Assembly: GCA_024636855.1 (NCBI GenBank)
Contig: JAGXGG010000075.1
Span: 1 to 64,000, forward strand
DNA length: 64,000 nt
DNA from: Ignavibacteriota bacterium
Lineage (GTDB): Bacteria; Bacteroidota; Ignavibacteria; Kapaibacteriales; UBA2268
Reading direction: 5' to 3'
Part shown: one piece after another, positions 18,122-27,563 of the stretch
How positions within the stretch are numbered: the first letter of the stretch is position 1
Layout: each line of letters opens with the position of its first letter
Translations under genes and position numbers: made by a program
The notes under the pieces: model-generated
Databases searched by the model: none
Seen by the model: only the letters and a program-made list of their open reading frames with translations
Told to the model about the DNA's origin: nothing

Positions 18122-19795
18122 TTATTTGAAATCGTATGTTGTATCCAAATCTCTTGGTATAGATTTTAGTTTCTCTATATTTGATTCTATTCTTTCTGTT
18201 ACATTACCATAGTCTTTTTCTAGGTTAACAGCCGCGTCATAATCGCCTTCAGCTTGTATAGTTAGTATTTTACCGGCTAACTCACCTACAACTTCGAAAA
18301 ATATTTCATCGTTAATACCTAAAGTACCATCTTCATTTGATATTATTGCTCCTTTATCCATCAAGTAATTTAACTGAATCAAATTACCTTTACCATGAGC
18401 TTTTTCGTCACCAAATCTGATAGATCTATATAGTCCAGCTACATAGGTAGCTTTCGTTCGTTGTACATAGTCATCATCTATAAGACCCAAATCTCTCATA
18501 ATTGAGATATTCCATAAGCCAACTATGTCAGCTTTGCACTCTTCTAAGAAAGAATATTTTTCCTTAAGCATAGAAGCAACAGTTACATCTTTCTTGCCAT
18601 ATACATATCCTCTACCCAAAGTATGAGATACTTCGTGAAGTGTTACAAAACTAGTGAATGCTTCTTTATCTATATATTTTCTTAGTTTAGGTTCAAGAAT
18701 TATATTGCCGATAGGGCGCACTATTTGGTCGAATTTTGCTTCCATCATATTCTTGAACATTGATTTTTTTGCACCTTTAGCTTGGTGAACTCTTGGGTCA
18801 TTAGGTAATGAAGCAGCTATTGTCTTTGTTCCTTGCTGACCGTGACCACCAAAATAGGAAACATTAACTACTTGTAACTTAGTACCTTTGCCAGCAGTTT
18901 CTCTTATATATTTCTTATCATAAGGTAATCTTGCTTCGAATTTATCTATGTTGTTTTCGAACATAGCTAATTCTTCCGAGGCTTTCTTATCTTTTACCAT
19001 GACTATTGATTCGTATGAAGTCTTATATCCTAATAATTTGTCTGCATAAGATTCGATAGGACCAATTACAACATCTATGTCATTATTATCTAATTCCATC
19101 CAAGCCAAATCACTTTCATAGTACTCGTCAGTCCTAATAGCTTTCGCTCTCAATAACAGATAGTTTTTTAAAGTAACATTATCAGCATAAGTAGCGGCTT
19201 CTTCTAAGTATTTAGCTAACTGTTCTACTTTGTCAGCGTAAGCTTCGTGGTATGGTATAGCCTTGTAGCCTTTATCATCTTTTTGTATTATAGTATATAG
19301 ACTTGTGAAATCCTCTTTGACTTCTGGGTTTTCTACAACATATTTTTCGAAATCACTTTTAGTCATATCCGTTGGATAGAAATTACCTCCATCTGGTCTG
19401 ATGCTTGGTCCATCTCCAACAAATCGCTCACTTCCGTATATCTCATCATAAGGACCATAGTTTATATTGACATAATCCAAGTATATCTTTGCAGATTCGG
19501 ATTTGCTTTTCTTCAGTGAATCTCTGATACTAATAGCATCTGGAGTATTTTGTATCCAGAATATTTCATCAGATACTTGTCCTGCTTTTACTAATAATTC
19601 TATTACTTTTTTCTGATTATATGTAAGATTAGAAACATCAGCTGAAATTTTAGTAGGGCTGTATGCCTTTATTCTCTCAACAACTTTTTCCATATTTTCA
19701 TCTTGATTATTGAATTCTTCCATTTCCTCCTCCGAAGAGCAAGATATAAATGATACTAAAAAAACTGTAAGTACTATGGCGTTGAAAATTCTCAT
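18122..19795 (-). CDS. Dipeptidyl-peptidase III-like (M49) lipoprotein with HExxH zinc motif
   Basis: The 557-residue protein begins with a lipoprotein signal (FLVSFISC, Cys19). The catalytic region has HEVSH at 387-391 followed by LGRGYVYG, and the second zinc/acid motif EECKAD at 418-423. Ordinary DPP III enzymes use a hexapeptide HExxGH. A pentapeptide form is known from plant-type and Caldithrix abyssi homologues, and this protein belongs with those. It is predicted to release dipeptides from peptide N-termini at the cell envelope. Monocistronic, with neighbours about 70-130 bp away. Confidence 0.85.
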   Translation of the reverse strand: MRIFNAIVLTVFLVSFISCSSEEEMEEFNNQDENMEKVVERIKAYSPTKISADVSNLTYNQKKVIELLVKAGQVSDEIFWIQNTPDAISIRDSLKKSKSESAKIYLDYVNINYGPYDEIYGSERFVGDGPSIRPDGGNFYPTDMTKSDFEKYVVENPEVKEDFTSLYTIIQKDDKGYKAIPYHEAYADKVEQLAKYLEEAATYADNVTLKNYLLLRAKAIRTDEYYESDLAWMELDNNDIDVVIGPIESYADKLLGYKTSYESIVMVKDKKASEELAMFENNIDKFEARLPYDKKYIRETAGKGTKLQVVNVSYFGGHGQQGTKTIAASLPNDPRVHQAKGAKKSMFKNMMEAKFDQIVRPIGNIILEPKLRKYIDKEAFTSFVTLHEVSHTLGRGYVYGKKDVTVASMLKEKYSFLEECKADIVGLWNISIMRDLGLIDDDYVQRTKATYVAGLYRSIRFGDEKAHGKGNLIQLNYLMDKGAIISNEDGTLGINDEIFFEVVGELAGKILTIQAEGDYDAAVNLEKDYGNVTERIESNIEKLKSIPRDLDTTYDFK

Positions 19796-19921
19796 TTTTC
19801 TCCTTATTATATAGAATTATTAGGAATTTTGTGATAAGTCTTATATTATTGGGAGTTAAAATTTGTTCAAGAAACAATATATTTTTCTACCCATTAATTT
19901 GACTCAATTTAAACAAAAACA

Positions 19922-21040
19922 ATGAAAAAAACAAAAATTAGTTTTTCGTATAAGTATTTAATATATAGCACCTTAGTGCTGTTGATGGTAATTCTACCTT
20001 CATATAACCTTGTTAGTAAAGCGATTAATAAGCCTTGGTTACAAGGATTAGATGCTAATCAATTATACGTATTAGTAGAGTCGGACAACGCAAAAGATAT
20101 TACCGTGCATTACCGAATGATTAATGACGCAACCAATCAAAATATGAGCTCCAGTACTAAATTCTATAGAAAATCAAACTTTGGTGGAAACACTTTTGTA
20201 CATAGAATACTACTTGAAAACTTGAAATTTGGTGCTGATTATGAGTATTGGATAGAAAGTAAAGAGAAATTCAAATTTAGAGTACCGAATGAAGAAGGTG
20301 AATTCACGTTCGCCAATATGGGTGATAATCGCTCTGGGACTAAGTATTGGAGAAAAGTAGTCGCAAATATGGGGAGCGAGAATCCCGATTTTATGATATT
20401 CAACGGAGATTTGGCTTATAAAAAAGAATATAATTATTGGATAGATGAATTTTTCGTTGATGAAGCACAGACAGTATTCACACAATATCCGTTCTATAAC
20501 TCAACTGGTAATCACGAAGGCTGGAACGAAAATACTCAGGCATTTACACAATCAACTTCTATAAGCCAGGAAGCTAGAGCCTACTATTCATTCGAGAGGG
20601 GAGATGCTTTCTTCTTAATTTTGAATACTGAAGTAGGAGTTGGGTCTAATAGCCAACAATGGAAATTTGCAGAAGATCAACTCAAACATACAAATAAGAA
20701 ATGGAAAATAGTTGTGTTCCATATACCTGCCTACAGCTCTGGTGCACATGGCGAAAACAAAGCTATGAAGCTAATGACCGAAAAAATATTCGAGAAGCAT
20801 GGAGTCCAGTTAATACTTACAGGGCATTCGCATTATTACCAACACAACTTAGTAAATGGGATACACCACATGGTATTAGGTGGCGGTGGTTCCGGATTAG
20901 CCACTCCAGTAAAGGCAAGCTACACATTAGAGCAAGCTAAGAAATATCATCATGCTATTGTGAATGTTAATTCAGAGAGAATTAAATTCATAGTAAAAGA
21001 CCTAGACATGAAAGTAATAGATGATTTCGAAATAAAGTAG
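19922..21040 (+). CDS. Metallophosphoesterase, purple-acid-phosphatase-like, membrane-anchored or secreted
   Basis: The 372-residue protein starts with a hydrophobic signal or anchor (residues 12-32). A fibronectin-like N-terminal region (about 45-120) is followed by the metallophosphoesterase domain. The metal-site motifs are GDNRSG (134-139), NGDLAY (161-166), GNHEG (196-200), the VVFHIPAY histidine and TGHSHYY near residue 300. This order matches purple acid phosphatases and related calcineurin-like enzymes. The substrate is unknown. It is divergent from the DPP III-like gene and converges on 21237 across a strong terminator. Confidence 0.88.
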   Translation: MKKTKISFSYKYLIYSTLVLLMVILPSYNLVSKAINKPWLQGLDANQLYVLVESDNAKDITVHYRMINDATNQNMSSSTKFYRKSNFGGNTFVHRILLENLKFGADYEYWIESKEKFKFRVPNEEGEFTFANMGDNRSGTKYWRKVVANMGSENPDFMIFNGDLAYKKEYNYWIDEFFVDEAQTVFTQYPFYNSTGNHEGWNENTQAFTQSTSISQEARAYYSFERGDAFFLILNTEVGVGSNSQQWKFAEDQLKHTNKKWKIVVFHIPAYSSGAHGENKAMKLMTEKIFEKHGVQLILTGHSHYYQHNLVNGIHHMVLGGGGSGLATPVKASYTLEQAKKYHHAIVNVNSERIKFIVKDLDMKVIDDFEIK

Positions 21041-21175
21041 ACTTAATTATAAATCTGTCAAAAAGCTATATATTTCCTTTATGCAATGCAAGCAATGTAT
21101 TTGAGAAATATAGGCAACCTTATTAAGGAATTAAATAAATCCTTCTTAAAATAGGGGGCAATTCCGTGCGAACAA

Positions 21176-21208
21176 AAAAGACTGTTCAGTATTAAAGAAC
21201 AGTCTTTC
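21176..21208. terminator. Bidirectional terminator
   Basis: Arms AAAGACTGTTC and GAACAGTCTTT are perfectly paired around a nine-base loop, with A/T runs outside. It separates the convergent genes ending at 21040 and 21237. Confidence 0.88.
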
Positions 21209-21236
21209 ATAATTCATATATTTTAATATTATAATT

Positions 21237-21911
21237 CTATGGTGTGTACTTTGTTAACTCTTGTACAATTGATTCTACTTCAGTTTTAGCCACTATTTTA
21301 ATTATCCCTACACCTTTAGCATAATGGTAGACATATTCGCTTAACTGGAATACTGAACCAGCTTCAGTTTTTAGATAGAGCTTAATTTGTGTCACAATTA
21401 TATCGTTATAGGTGACACCTTTAACTTTATATGAATCAAGCCTATCTAATAATTCTAATCTATGTATAGAACTATCCTTCTTGTTATTCTGAGTTTTTAA
21501 TGGTGCTGATTTCTCCCATTTATCACCAATACTAGAGTTGACATCGAATAATAGTAACTGGTAATCTCCTATAAATGAAGAAGAACCATCAGGAGTTAAT
21601 CCATAATATTTCCCATCTACATATTTCCTATATGATCTAGTTGGAATTTGTCCTTCTACTTGCTCTTCAAATTCAACATACTCACCAGAGTCAAATTTTC
21701 TAGTCCCAGTAACTTTGAGTATACTTGTTCCGAGATTTCCGTTATAATTAAAACTATATTCCCATGTCGAGCCCATTTTAGCTGGTATATAATCTCCTAT
21801 TGGAACACCTAAATCATTAGAATCAACTTCTGGTCCAGTTGAGCTCTCTTCTTTACATGACGAGAATAGTGCTAGTACAATTAATAGTGCTATAAATTTT
21901 GTGTATTTCAT
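21237..21911 (-). CDS. Lipoprotein, paralogue of the gene at 22023
   Basis: The 224-residue protein has a lipobox (LALFSSC, Cys19). A beta-rich domain follows with DLGVPIGDYIPAKMGSTWEY, RSYRKYVDGKYYGLTPDGSS and the ending YVYHYAKGVGIIK. It aligns along its whole length with the neighbour at 22023 (for instance YIPAKMGSTWEY against YAPAQVGSYWKY). No catalytic motif is visible. It is probably a periplasm- or surface-facing lipoprotein produced by local duplication. Confidence 0.75.
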   Translation of the reverse strand: MKYTKFIALLIVLALFSSCKEESSTGPEVDSNDLGVPIGDYIPAKMGSTWEYSFNYNGNLGTSILKVTGTRKFDSGEYVEFEEQVEGQIPTRSYRKYVDGKYYGLTPDGSSSFIGDYQLLLFDVNSSIGDKWEKSAPLKTQNNKKDSSIHRLELLDRLDSYKVKGVTYNDIIVTQIKLYLKTEAGSVFQLSEYVYHYAKGVGIIKIVAKTEVESIVQELTKYTP

Positions 21912-21969
21912 TTGAAAAAATCCTCTAAGTTGAAAAATATGATTGTGGGAATATAATTAAATTTTGAAT

Positions 21970-22000
21970 AAAAAAACCTCGCCTAAGCGCGAGGTTTGAA
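21970..22000 (-). terminator. Terminator between the two lipoprotein paralogues
   Basis: Arms AAACCTCGC and GCGAGGTTT surround a short CTAA loop, with a run of Ts on the minus strand. It ends the gene at 22023. Confidence 0.85.
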
Positions 22001-22022
22001 GTAAATATACTGTCGATCATTT

Positions 22023-22688
22023 TTATTCTTTATACTCTATCAATTCTTGTGAAACTGTAGTTCCAGAGCCTGCACCTACTGCTTTGATAACTCCAACTCC
22101 AGAAGCATAATAATATATCTGGTCAATTAGATTCATCTGTTGTCCGTAGTAAGTAGCGCTTAGGTTTAAATACATAGCTATTACGTTATTATAAGTATTG
22201 CCACGAACTTCGTAACTACTGTACTTGTCATAAACTTCAACTTTGTATAAAGATTTTATTGTTGTATTAGTTCCTTGTACTCTAACATCAGCGGGAATCT
22301 CCCATTTATCACCTTTTTCAGCATTTTCATCCATTAATAAAAACTCAAAGTCTCCAACTATAGTTGTAGTACCATCTGGAATAAGGCTATAGTATTTACC
22401 ATTCTCATATCTTTGATACCCTATTTGAGTTTGACCACTCATGACTGATTCAAATTCAATCCATTTTTTCCCAACTTTCTCTTTAGTCCCAACAGCCGTC
22501 ATAGTCATATCTTTTGATACTCCGTTTTGGGTTAACTCATATTTCCAATAAGAGCCAACTTGTGCCGGTGCATATTGTCCTACTTCTACACCAAGCGATT
22601 TAGAATCTGTTGGTGATCCACTATCTTCTTTACACGAGGTGAAAAGGATTATTGATAATGCTACTAGAGCAAATTTTATTTGTTTCAT
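22023..22688 (-). CDS. Lipoprotein, paralogue of the gene at 21237
   Basis: The 221-residue protein has a lipobox (SIILFTSC, Cys19) and the same layout as its neighbour: SLGVEVGQYAPAQVGSYWKY, IGYQRYENGKYYSLIPDGTT and DQIYYYASGVGVIK. The two copies have separate terminators, so they are independently transcribed units rather than an operon. Function unknown. Confidence 0.75.
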   Translation of the reverse strand: MKQIKFALVALSIILFTSCKEDSGSPTDSKSLGVEVGQYAPAQVGSYWKYELTQNGVSKDMTMTAVGTKEKVGKKWIEFESVMSGQTQIGYQRYENGKYYSLIPDGTTTIVGDFEFLLMDENAEKGDKWEIPADVRVQGTNTTIKSLYKVEVYDKYSSYEVRGNTYNNVIAMYLNLSATYYGQQMNLIDQIYYYASGVGVIKAVGAGSGTTVSQELIEYKE

Positions 22689-22744
22689 ATTGACTTTCCT
22701 CTTGTTGATTAAATTGATTTTTGGAATATAATAAATTCTTATTA

Positions 22745-22775
22745 AAAAAAAAACCTCACCAATTGGTGAGGTTTT
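22745..22775 (-). terminator. Terminator of the 975-residue T9SS protein gene
   Basis: Arms AAAACCTCACC and GGTGAGGTTTT surround an AATT loop, with a long T run on the minus strand. It lies about 25 bp past the stop at 22801. Confidence 0.88.
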
Positions 22776-22800
22776 GAATTCTAATTCTTTTATTGTGTTA

Positions 22801-25728
22801 TTACTTGATTATATTAATGCTACCAGCTACTGATTTTTCTTCATTTTCTATTACTAGAATATAAGTACCAGTAGTAATGTTTTTTGCATCCAAATCAAAG
22901 TTATTATTTCCATCAATTGTATTCAGATTTGTTTGATAAACTACGTTACCAGTCATATCTACTAACTTGATGTTAGAAACACCAGCTTTACCATCGAATG
23001 ATACTCTTGATATATTAGTAACAGGCATAGGGCTAACTGATAGCTTCGAAGTCCCAAAGTCTAAATAGTCAACTGAAGTTGTTATTTGACTAAGTACTAT
23101 TTCTGTTTCTACTTCAATATCTTTTGAGTAATCTACTTCCACAACTTCTGAGTAAGCTTCGAAACCAAATTTATCAATACCTAAAGTATATGTACCTGGC
23201 TCTATCCCTTCTAACTCAAAGTAACCATCTAAATCTGTAACAAAGTAGTTCACTACATTGCCAGCATCATCAGTTAGATAAACTAATCCGCCATTTATAG
23301 CATCGTCAGTATCGCTTCCATTGTTACCGTCAGGTGATAGTCCTTTTAGACCTTTTAATAAACGTCCTTTGATTCTTGCTATTCCTTTAGCTCTATCTTT
23401 GCCAGAAGGAGCATGAATAATATCAACCATCATAGTAGGTGCAAAATCTCCAACTCCTACTAATGTAGCATTTTTCCATTTCAAAGTAGTATAGTCGCCT
23501 GTTACATAGTAACCAGGTATATAGCTATTTTCAACTGGTAGTGATAATAAAACATATTCGCCATATTTCAGATTACTGAAATAGAAGTTACCTTCTTCAT
23601 CAGTTCTTGTAACTGCTTTGTATTCTGTATTGTTTTTGTCTTTTAACAATGCAATAACAGTTGACATTACAATGTTTCCTTCTTTATCAGCAACTGAACC
23701 ACTCATAGCGCCTTGAGTTGCTTCATCAGCTCCCAATTTGAAGTCGATACCGTCTTTGTCGGAATCTAGATAAATAATATCTGCTTCGTAATAAGAGTCA
23801 GCACCTTCGTACCATTGCATTTTGTATCTATCAGTATTAGTCATTGCTACAGCATTAGCATAGTACGTAAATGTGTCTGGTAATTTGATTGAGTAATTAC
23901 CTTTTTCGTCAGTTTTTACACGATTATCAAATTTGAAATCTATGAATTCTTCATCATTATCTTTACCACCTAATACCCATTTAACAGGTAAGAATGTAAC
24001 TACAGCAGGTAACGGTTCACCAGTAGCTGCATCTGTTACTTGACCAGTAACTACGTAGTAGTTAGGCTCAGGAATAGAGTGTAACATCATACTAACTTCT
24101 ACTTTCTCATTTTCACCAACACCAATTGTTTTAGCATTGATTAACTCAAAAGCATCTTCGTAGTATTGCCCTTTGTAGCCTTTTACTTCTGCTTTTAAGT
24201 AGTATTTACCTGATGGTAATTTGATTGTAATAGAAGTTCCATTTAACTCAGCAGTGAAAACTCTTCTATCTTTAGTAGGAGGAACTCCAGGGACTTTATC
24301 TGTTGCATTCCAGACTGTAACTTTACCAAAGAAATCTTTGATATCATCTGTTTCGTCATAGAAATTACAAGTTAGTATACTAGTATATTCTTTTTCTTCT
24401 CCTCTTACAATCAGATAAAAGTAACCAGTAATTTGAGTAAAAGTAGCACCATCATCACATGTAGACCTTACTATAACAGGTACCTTATACTCACCTTTTA
24501 CAGGGTTTTCCCATACCATCATACCAGTCTCTTCGTCCAATCTTAAATCTTGAGGAGTTGAATTGTGACCATCCTGTGCATCAGATAAATAATAAGCTAA
24601 ACTACAATCACCTTTCGAAACAGCATTGACATCATATTTCCAAGCAACACCTGCTTCTAATTTGTGAGTGAACATGGTACCTTTTTCAAAGTAAATTTCT
24701 GGTTCGTTAGAGTTACAATCACCCCAGCAAATATCGAAAGTCAATTTACTTACTATTTCGCCTGTACATTTGTTTCTCAAACCAATAACAGATTTATATT
24801 TTCCTTTTTCTTGAGCCGTAAAACTAATAAGAGCAGAATTTTCATCTAACTCTGATACAGCAATTTTTACTTTTGATTCAACTACAATTATATCAAATTC
24901 ACAATCAGTGTCGTTAATAATTTTTATTCTAGTTGATTCTTGACCTTCGTCATTAAGATTTATAAATTGATAAATTCCAGCAAAGTACATTCTCGGAGTA
25001 GGATTATCATCACAATCACCGAAGCAAATTTTTAGTGAAATTTTGCTTACTACTTCTCCCGTACATTTGTTTACAAGTCCAATTAATGCAAAGTGTTTTC
25101 CTTTTTCATCTGATTGGATTGTGAATACTACAGCGTCTTTACCTTGCTCCGCAACTTCAATTTTCACATCTGATTCTATATCTGATTCTATGATTTTTAT
25201 GCCATATTCACAATTTGTGTTATTGAATATTTTTACGGCTATCCTGCCTTTCCCATCAGCATCAAGCTTTATAAATGCTTCATCTGAAAGGAAGCTCATT
25301 CTTTCTTTTGGGGGAGTATTTTCAGCAATTTTGCCACATACTCTTACCGACAAATCACTAGCAACATCATTTTTTTCATCATATAGGCCTATAGTATAGC
25401 AATAGTCGCCCGCAGCTAATTTTTCAATTACAAATTTGTACTCACTTTTATTGTTTCGCTCTACTTTACCAACTCTTTCTTCTTTTTCTTTTCCGTCAAC
25501 TTTCTTGTATTGAGTTATTCTAAAATAGTTACCTAATTCATTTTTTCTTTCTCCATCTGCCCAAGTCAATGTAATATTACCTTGAACTGGTGATGATTCC
25601 ATAATGTCAACTTTAATTCCAACCTCGATTGGCTTTGCCGGCTGTTTTGCTAGCAAGTCAATGCTACCAGCACTCATGAAAGCTGCAATGAATCCAAGCA
25701 GCATTATTTTATATATAGTTTGTCTCAT
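22801..25728 (-). CDS. Large secreted multi-domain protein with carboxypeptidase-regulatory-like repeats and T9SS domain
   Basis: The 975-residue protein has a signal peptide (ends SIDLLAKQ, about residue 28). Three repeated segments of about 90-95 residues each contain a GKIA.../CFGDC/CWGDC-type boundary (CGKIAENTPP, CFGDCDDNPTPRMYFAG, CWGDCNSNEPEIYFEKG) and recurring VSKISLKICFGD and VSKLTFDICWGD endings. Several carboxypeptidase-regulatory-like beta-sandwiches follow (VVTGQVTDAATGEPLPAVV, GSVADKEGNIVM, YFELEGIEPGTYTLGIDKFG). The end is a T9SS sorting domain (LSVSPMPVTN, then TGTYILVIENEEKS). It is likely surface-exposed. No enzymatic motif was found. Confidence 0.85.
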   Translation of the reverse strand: MRQTIYKIMLLGFIAAFMSAGSIDLLAKQPAKPIEVGIKVDIMESSPVQGNITLTWADGERKNELGNYFRITQYKKVDGKEKEERVGKVERNNKSEYKFVIEKLAAGDYCYTIGLYDEKNDVASDLSVRVCGKIAENTPPKERMSFLSDEAFIKLDADGKGRIAVKIFNNTNCEYGIKIIESDIESDVKIEVAEQGKDAVVFTIQSDEKGKHFALIGLVNKCTGEVVSKISLKICFGDCDDNPTPRMYFAGIYQFINLNDEGQESTRIKIINDTDCEFDIIVVESKVKIAVSELDENSALISFTAQEKGKYKSVIGLRNKCTGEIVSKLTFDICWGDCNSNEPEIYFEKGTMFTHKLEAGVAWKYDVNAVSKGDCSLAYYLSDAQDGHNSTPQDLRLDEETGMMVWENPVKGEYKVPVIVRSTCDDGATFTQITGYFYLIVRGEEKEYTSILTCNFYDETDDIKDFFGKVTVWNATDKVPGVPPTKDRRVFTAELNGTSITIKLPSGKYYLKAEVKGYKGQYYEDAFELINAKTIGVGENEKVEVSMMLHSIPEPNYYVVTGQVTDAATGEPLPAVVTFLPVKWVLGGKDNDEEFIDFKFDNRVKTDEKGNYSIKLPDTFTYYANAVAMTNTDRYKMQWYEGADSYYEADIIYLDSDKDGIDFKLGADEATQGAMSGSVADKEGNIVMSTVIALLKDKNNTEYKAVTRTDEEGNFYFSNLKYGEYVLLSLPVENSYIPGYYVTGDYTTLKWKNATLVGVGDFAPTMMVDIIHAPSGKDRAKGIARIKGRLLKGLKGLSPDGNNGSDTDDAINGGLVYLTDDAGNVVNYFVTDLDGYFELEGIEPGTYTLGIDKFGFEAYSEVVEVDYSKDIEVETEIVLSQITTSVDYLDFGTSKLSVSPMPVTNISRVSFDGKAGVSNIKLVDMTGNVVYQTNLNTIDGNNNFDLDAKNITTGTYILVIENEEKSVAGSINIIK

Positions 25729-25985
25729 TTGAGATACCTCTTTATGTAAATTTATAATTATTTATTCCGCATTTGATATAACAACACATAACCTCAAAAA
25801 AGGTAACAAAAAGAATCAAAAAAAAATTAAATATATAGAAATGTGTAATTACTCTTTAGTTTATCTTTTTCTAACATCTTCATTTATAAATATATTCATT
25901 ATTTCCTCGTCCACCAAAAGTATTATGTCAAAATTTGTTAATTTTGCTAAACTAAAAAATCAAAAATCATATAAAAGGTTTATAA

Positions 25986-27251
25986 ATGACTGGTTCTAAA
26001 ATAACAATAAACAATGGTAAACTAAGTGTCCCTAATGACCCGATTATCCCTTTCATCGAAGGTGATGGTATTGGTCCAGATATTTGGGCAGCAACTGTAA
26101 GAGTGCTAGACAGTGCAGTAGAAAAAGCATACAATGGCGAAAAGAAAATAGTATGGAAAGAAGTATTAGCTGGTGAGAAAGCATTTGATAAAACTGGTGA
26201 ATGGCTACCTGCTGAAACACTAGAAAATATAAATGAATATCTAATCGCTATCAAAGGTCCATTAACTACTCCAGTTGGTGGTGGTATTCGCTCTCTGAAC
26301 GTTGCTCTAAGACAGCAACTAGACCTTTACACTTGTTTACGTCCCGTTAGATGGTTCCAAGGTGTTCCGTCTCCGGTCAAAGAACCTAATAAAGTTGACA
26401 TGGTTATATTCCGTGAAAATACTGAAGATATCTATGCTGGTATAGAATGGAAAGCTGGCACTCCTGAAGTGAAAAAAGTAATTGACTTTATCCAAAATGA
26501 AATGGGAGTTAAGAAAATCAGATTCCCAGAATCATCGTCAATAGGAATCAAACCAATCTCAATCGAAGGAACAGAGAGAATAGCAAGAGCAGCTCTTGAC
26601 TATGCTATAGAGCACAAACGTGACTCTGTAACTTGGGTACACAAAGGTAACATCATGAAGTTTACTGAAGGTCTATTCAAAGATACTGGATATGATGTAG
26701 CGGAAAACGAGTATGGAGATAAGGTTTTCACATGGAGACAATACGACAAGATAAAAGAAGAGAAAGGCGAAGAAGCTGCTAACACGGCTCAAAAAGAAGC
26801 ATTAGCAAATGGTAAAATATTAGTAAAAGATGTGATAGCAGATGCGTTCTTACAACAAATCTTATTGCGTCCGGAAGAGTATGAAGTAGTATGTACTATG
26901 AACCTAAACGGCGATTACATATCTGATGCATTAGCTGCTATGGTAGGTGGTATTGGTATAGCACCGGGTGCTAACATCAATTATATTACAGGTCACGCTA
27001 TATTCGAAGCGACTCACGGTACTGCACCGAAATATTCTGGTTTGGACAAAGTGAACCCAGGTTCAGTAATCCTATCTGGTGTGTTGATGCTTGAGCATTT
27101 GGGATGGCAAAAAGCTGCTGATCTAATCGTAGATTCAGTAGAGAAAACAATTTCTCAGAAAACTGTAACTTACGATTTTGAAAGACAAATGGACGGCGCA
27201 AAATTGCTAAAAACTTCTGAATTTGGCGATGCACTAATTAAGAATATGTAA
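25986..27251 (+). CDS. icd: Isocitrate dehydrogenase (NADP-type, prokaryotic)
   Basis: The enzyme oxidises isocitrate to 2-oxoglutarate in the TCA cycle. The 421-residue length and motifs fit the bacterial homodimeric class: [32 protein letters not shown]-like block (seen as [18 protein letters not shown]), [44 protein letters not shown] and [20 protein letters not shown]. It is a single-gene unit with its own terminator at 27283. TAATTTTG, which fits the Bacteroidetes -7 pattern, lies about 40 bp upstream; this is a weak promoter suggestion. Confidence 0.96.
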   Translation: MTGSKITINNGKLSVPNDPIIPFIEGDGIGPDIWAATVRVLDSAVEKAYNGEKKIVWKEVLAGEKAFDKTGEWLPAETLENINEYLIAIKGPLTTPVGGGIRSLNVALRQQLDLYTCLRPVRWFQGVPSPVKEPNKVDMVIFRENTEDIYAGIEWKAGTPEVKKVIDFIQNEMGVKKIRFPESSSIGIKPISIEGTERIARAALDYAIEHKRDSVTWVHKGNIMKFTEGLFKDTGYDVAENEYGDKVFTWRQYDKIKEEKGEEAANTAQKEALANGKILVKDVIADAFLQQILLRPEEYEVVCTMNLNGDYISDALAAMVGGIGIAPGANINYITGHAIFEATHGTAPKYSGLDKVNPGSVILSGVLMLEHLGWQKAADLIVDSVEKTISQKTVTYDFERQMDGAKLLKTSEFGDALIKNM

Positions 27252-27282
27252 TCTGATTAGAATTATTCTTTAGATTTTAAGA

Positions 27283-27315
27283 GAACCGCTTTCGAAAGAA
27301 GGCGGTTTTTTTTTG
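27283..27315 (+). terminator. Terminator after icd
   Basis: AACCGC and GGCGGTT arms, then a run of ten Ts. Confidence 0.85.
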
Positions 27316-27337
27316 TGGATTATCTTTCATTTTAAGG

Positions 27338-27465
27338 GACTAAAGTCCTTTCAAAATGCTCATCTATTTATCCATCGGTTAAAACCGATGGCAATAAATT
27401 CTAAAATGCTTTGAGACATTTTTCTTTATCATACACAAAGTATTGCCGTTGACTTTAGTCAACGG
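27338..27465. repeat. Interspersed palindromic repeat cluster, family B, copy 2
   Basis: Three palindromes (GGGACTAAAGTCC, CATCGGTTAAAACCGATG, CCGTTGACTTTAGTCAACGG), each followed or preceded by GGCAATA or TATTGCC. The first and third recur at 49147 and 49186 with the same spacing logic. Confidence 0.7.
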
Positions 27466-27563
27466 ATACAAACATTCCCACCACCAGCAACCCCCTTAAA
27501 ATAAAAGTAATTCTCAAACTTCAATCGAAAGTTATATAATACAAACCTTTGAACTTTCGATTT

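Larger units (their letters stand above)
27252..27563. other. 312-bp intergenic region with terminator and three palindromes
   Basis: After the icd terminator (27283-27315) come three short palindromes: GGGACTAAAGTCC at 27338, CATCGGTTAAAACCGATG at 27373 and CCGTTGACTTTAGTCAACGG at 27446. Between the last two lies TTTGAGACATTTTTC, also found near 49070 and 54505. No gene was seen. Confidence 0.7.
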
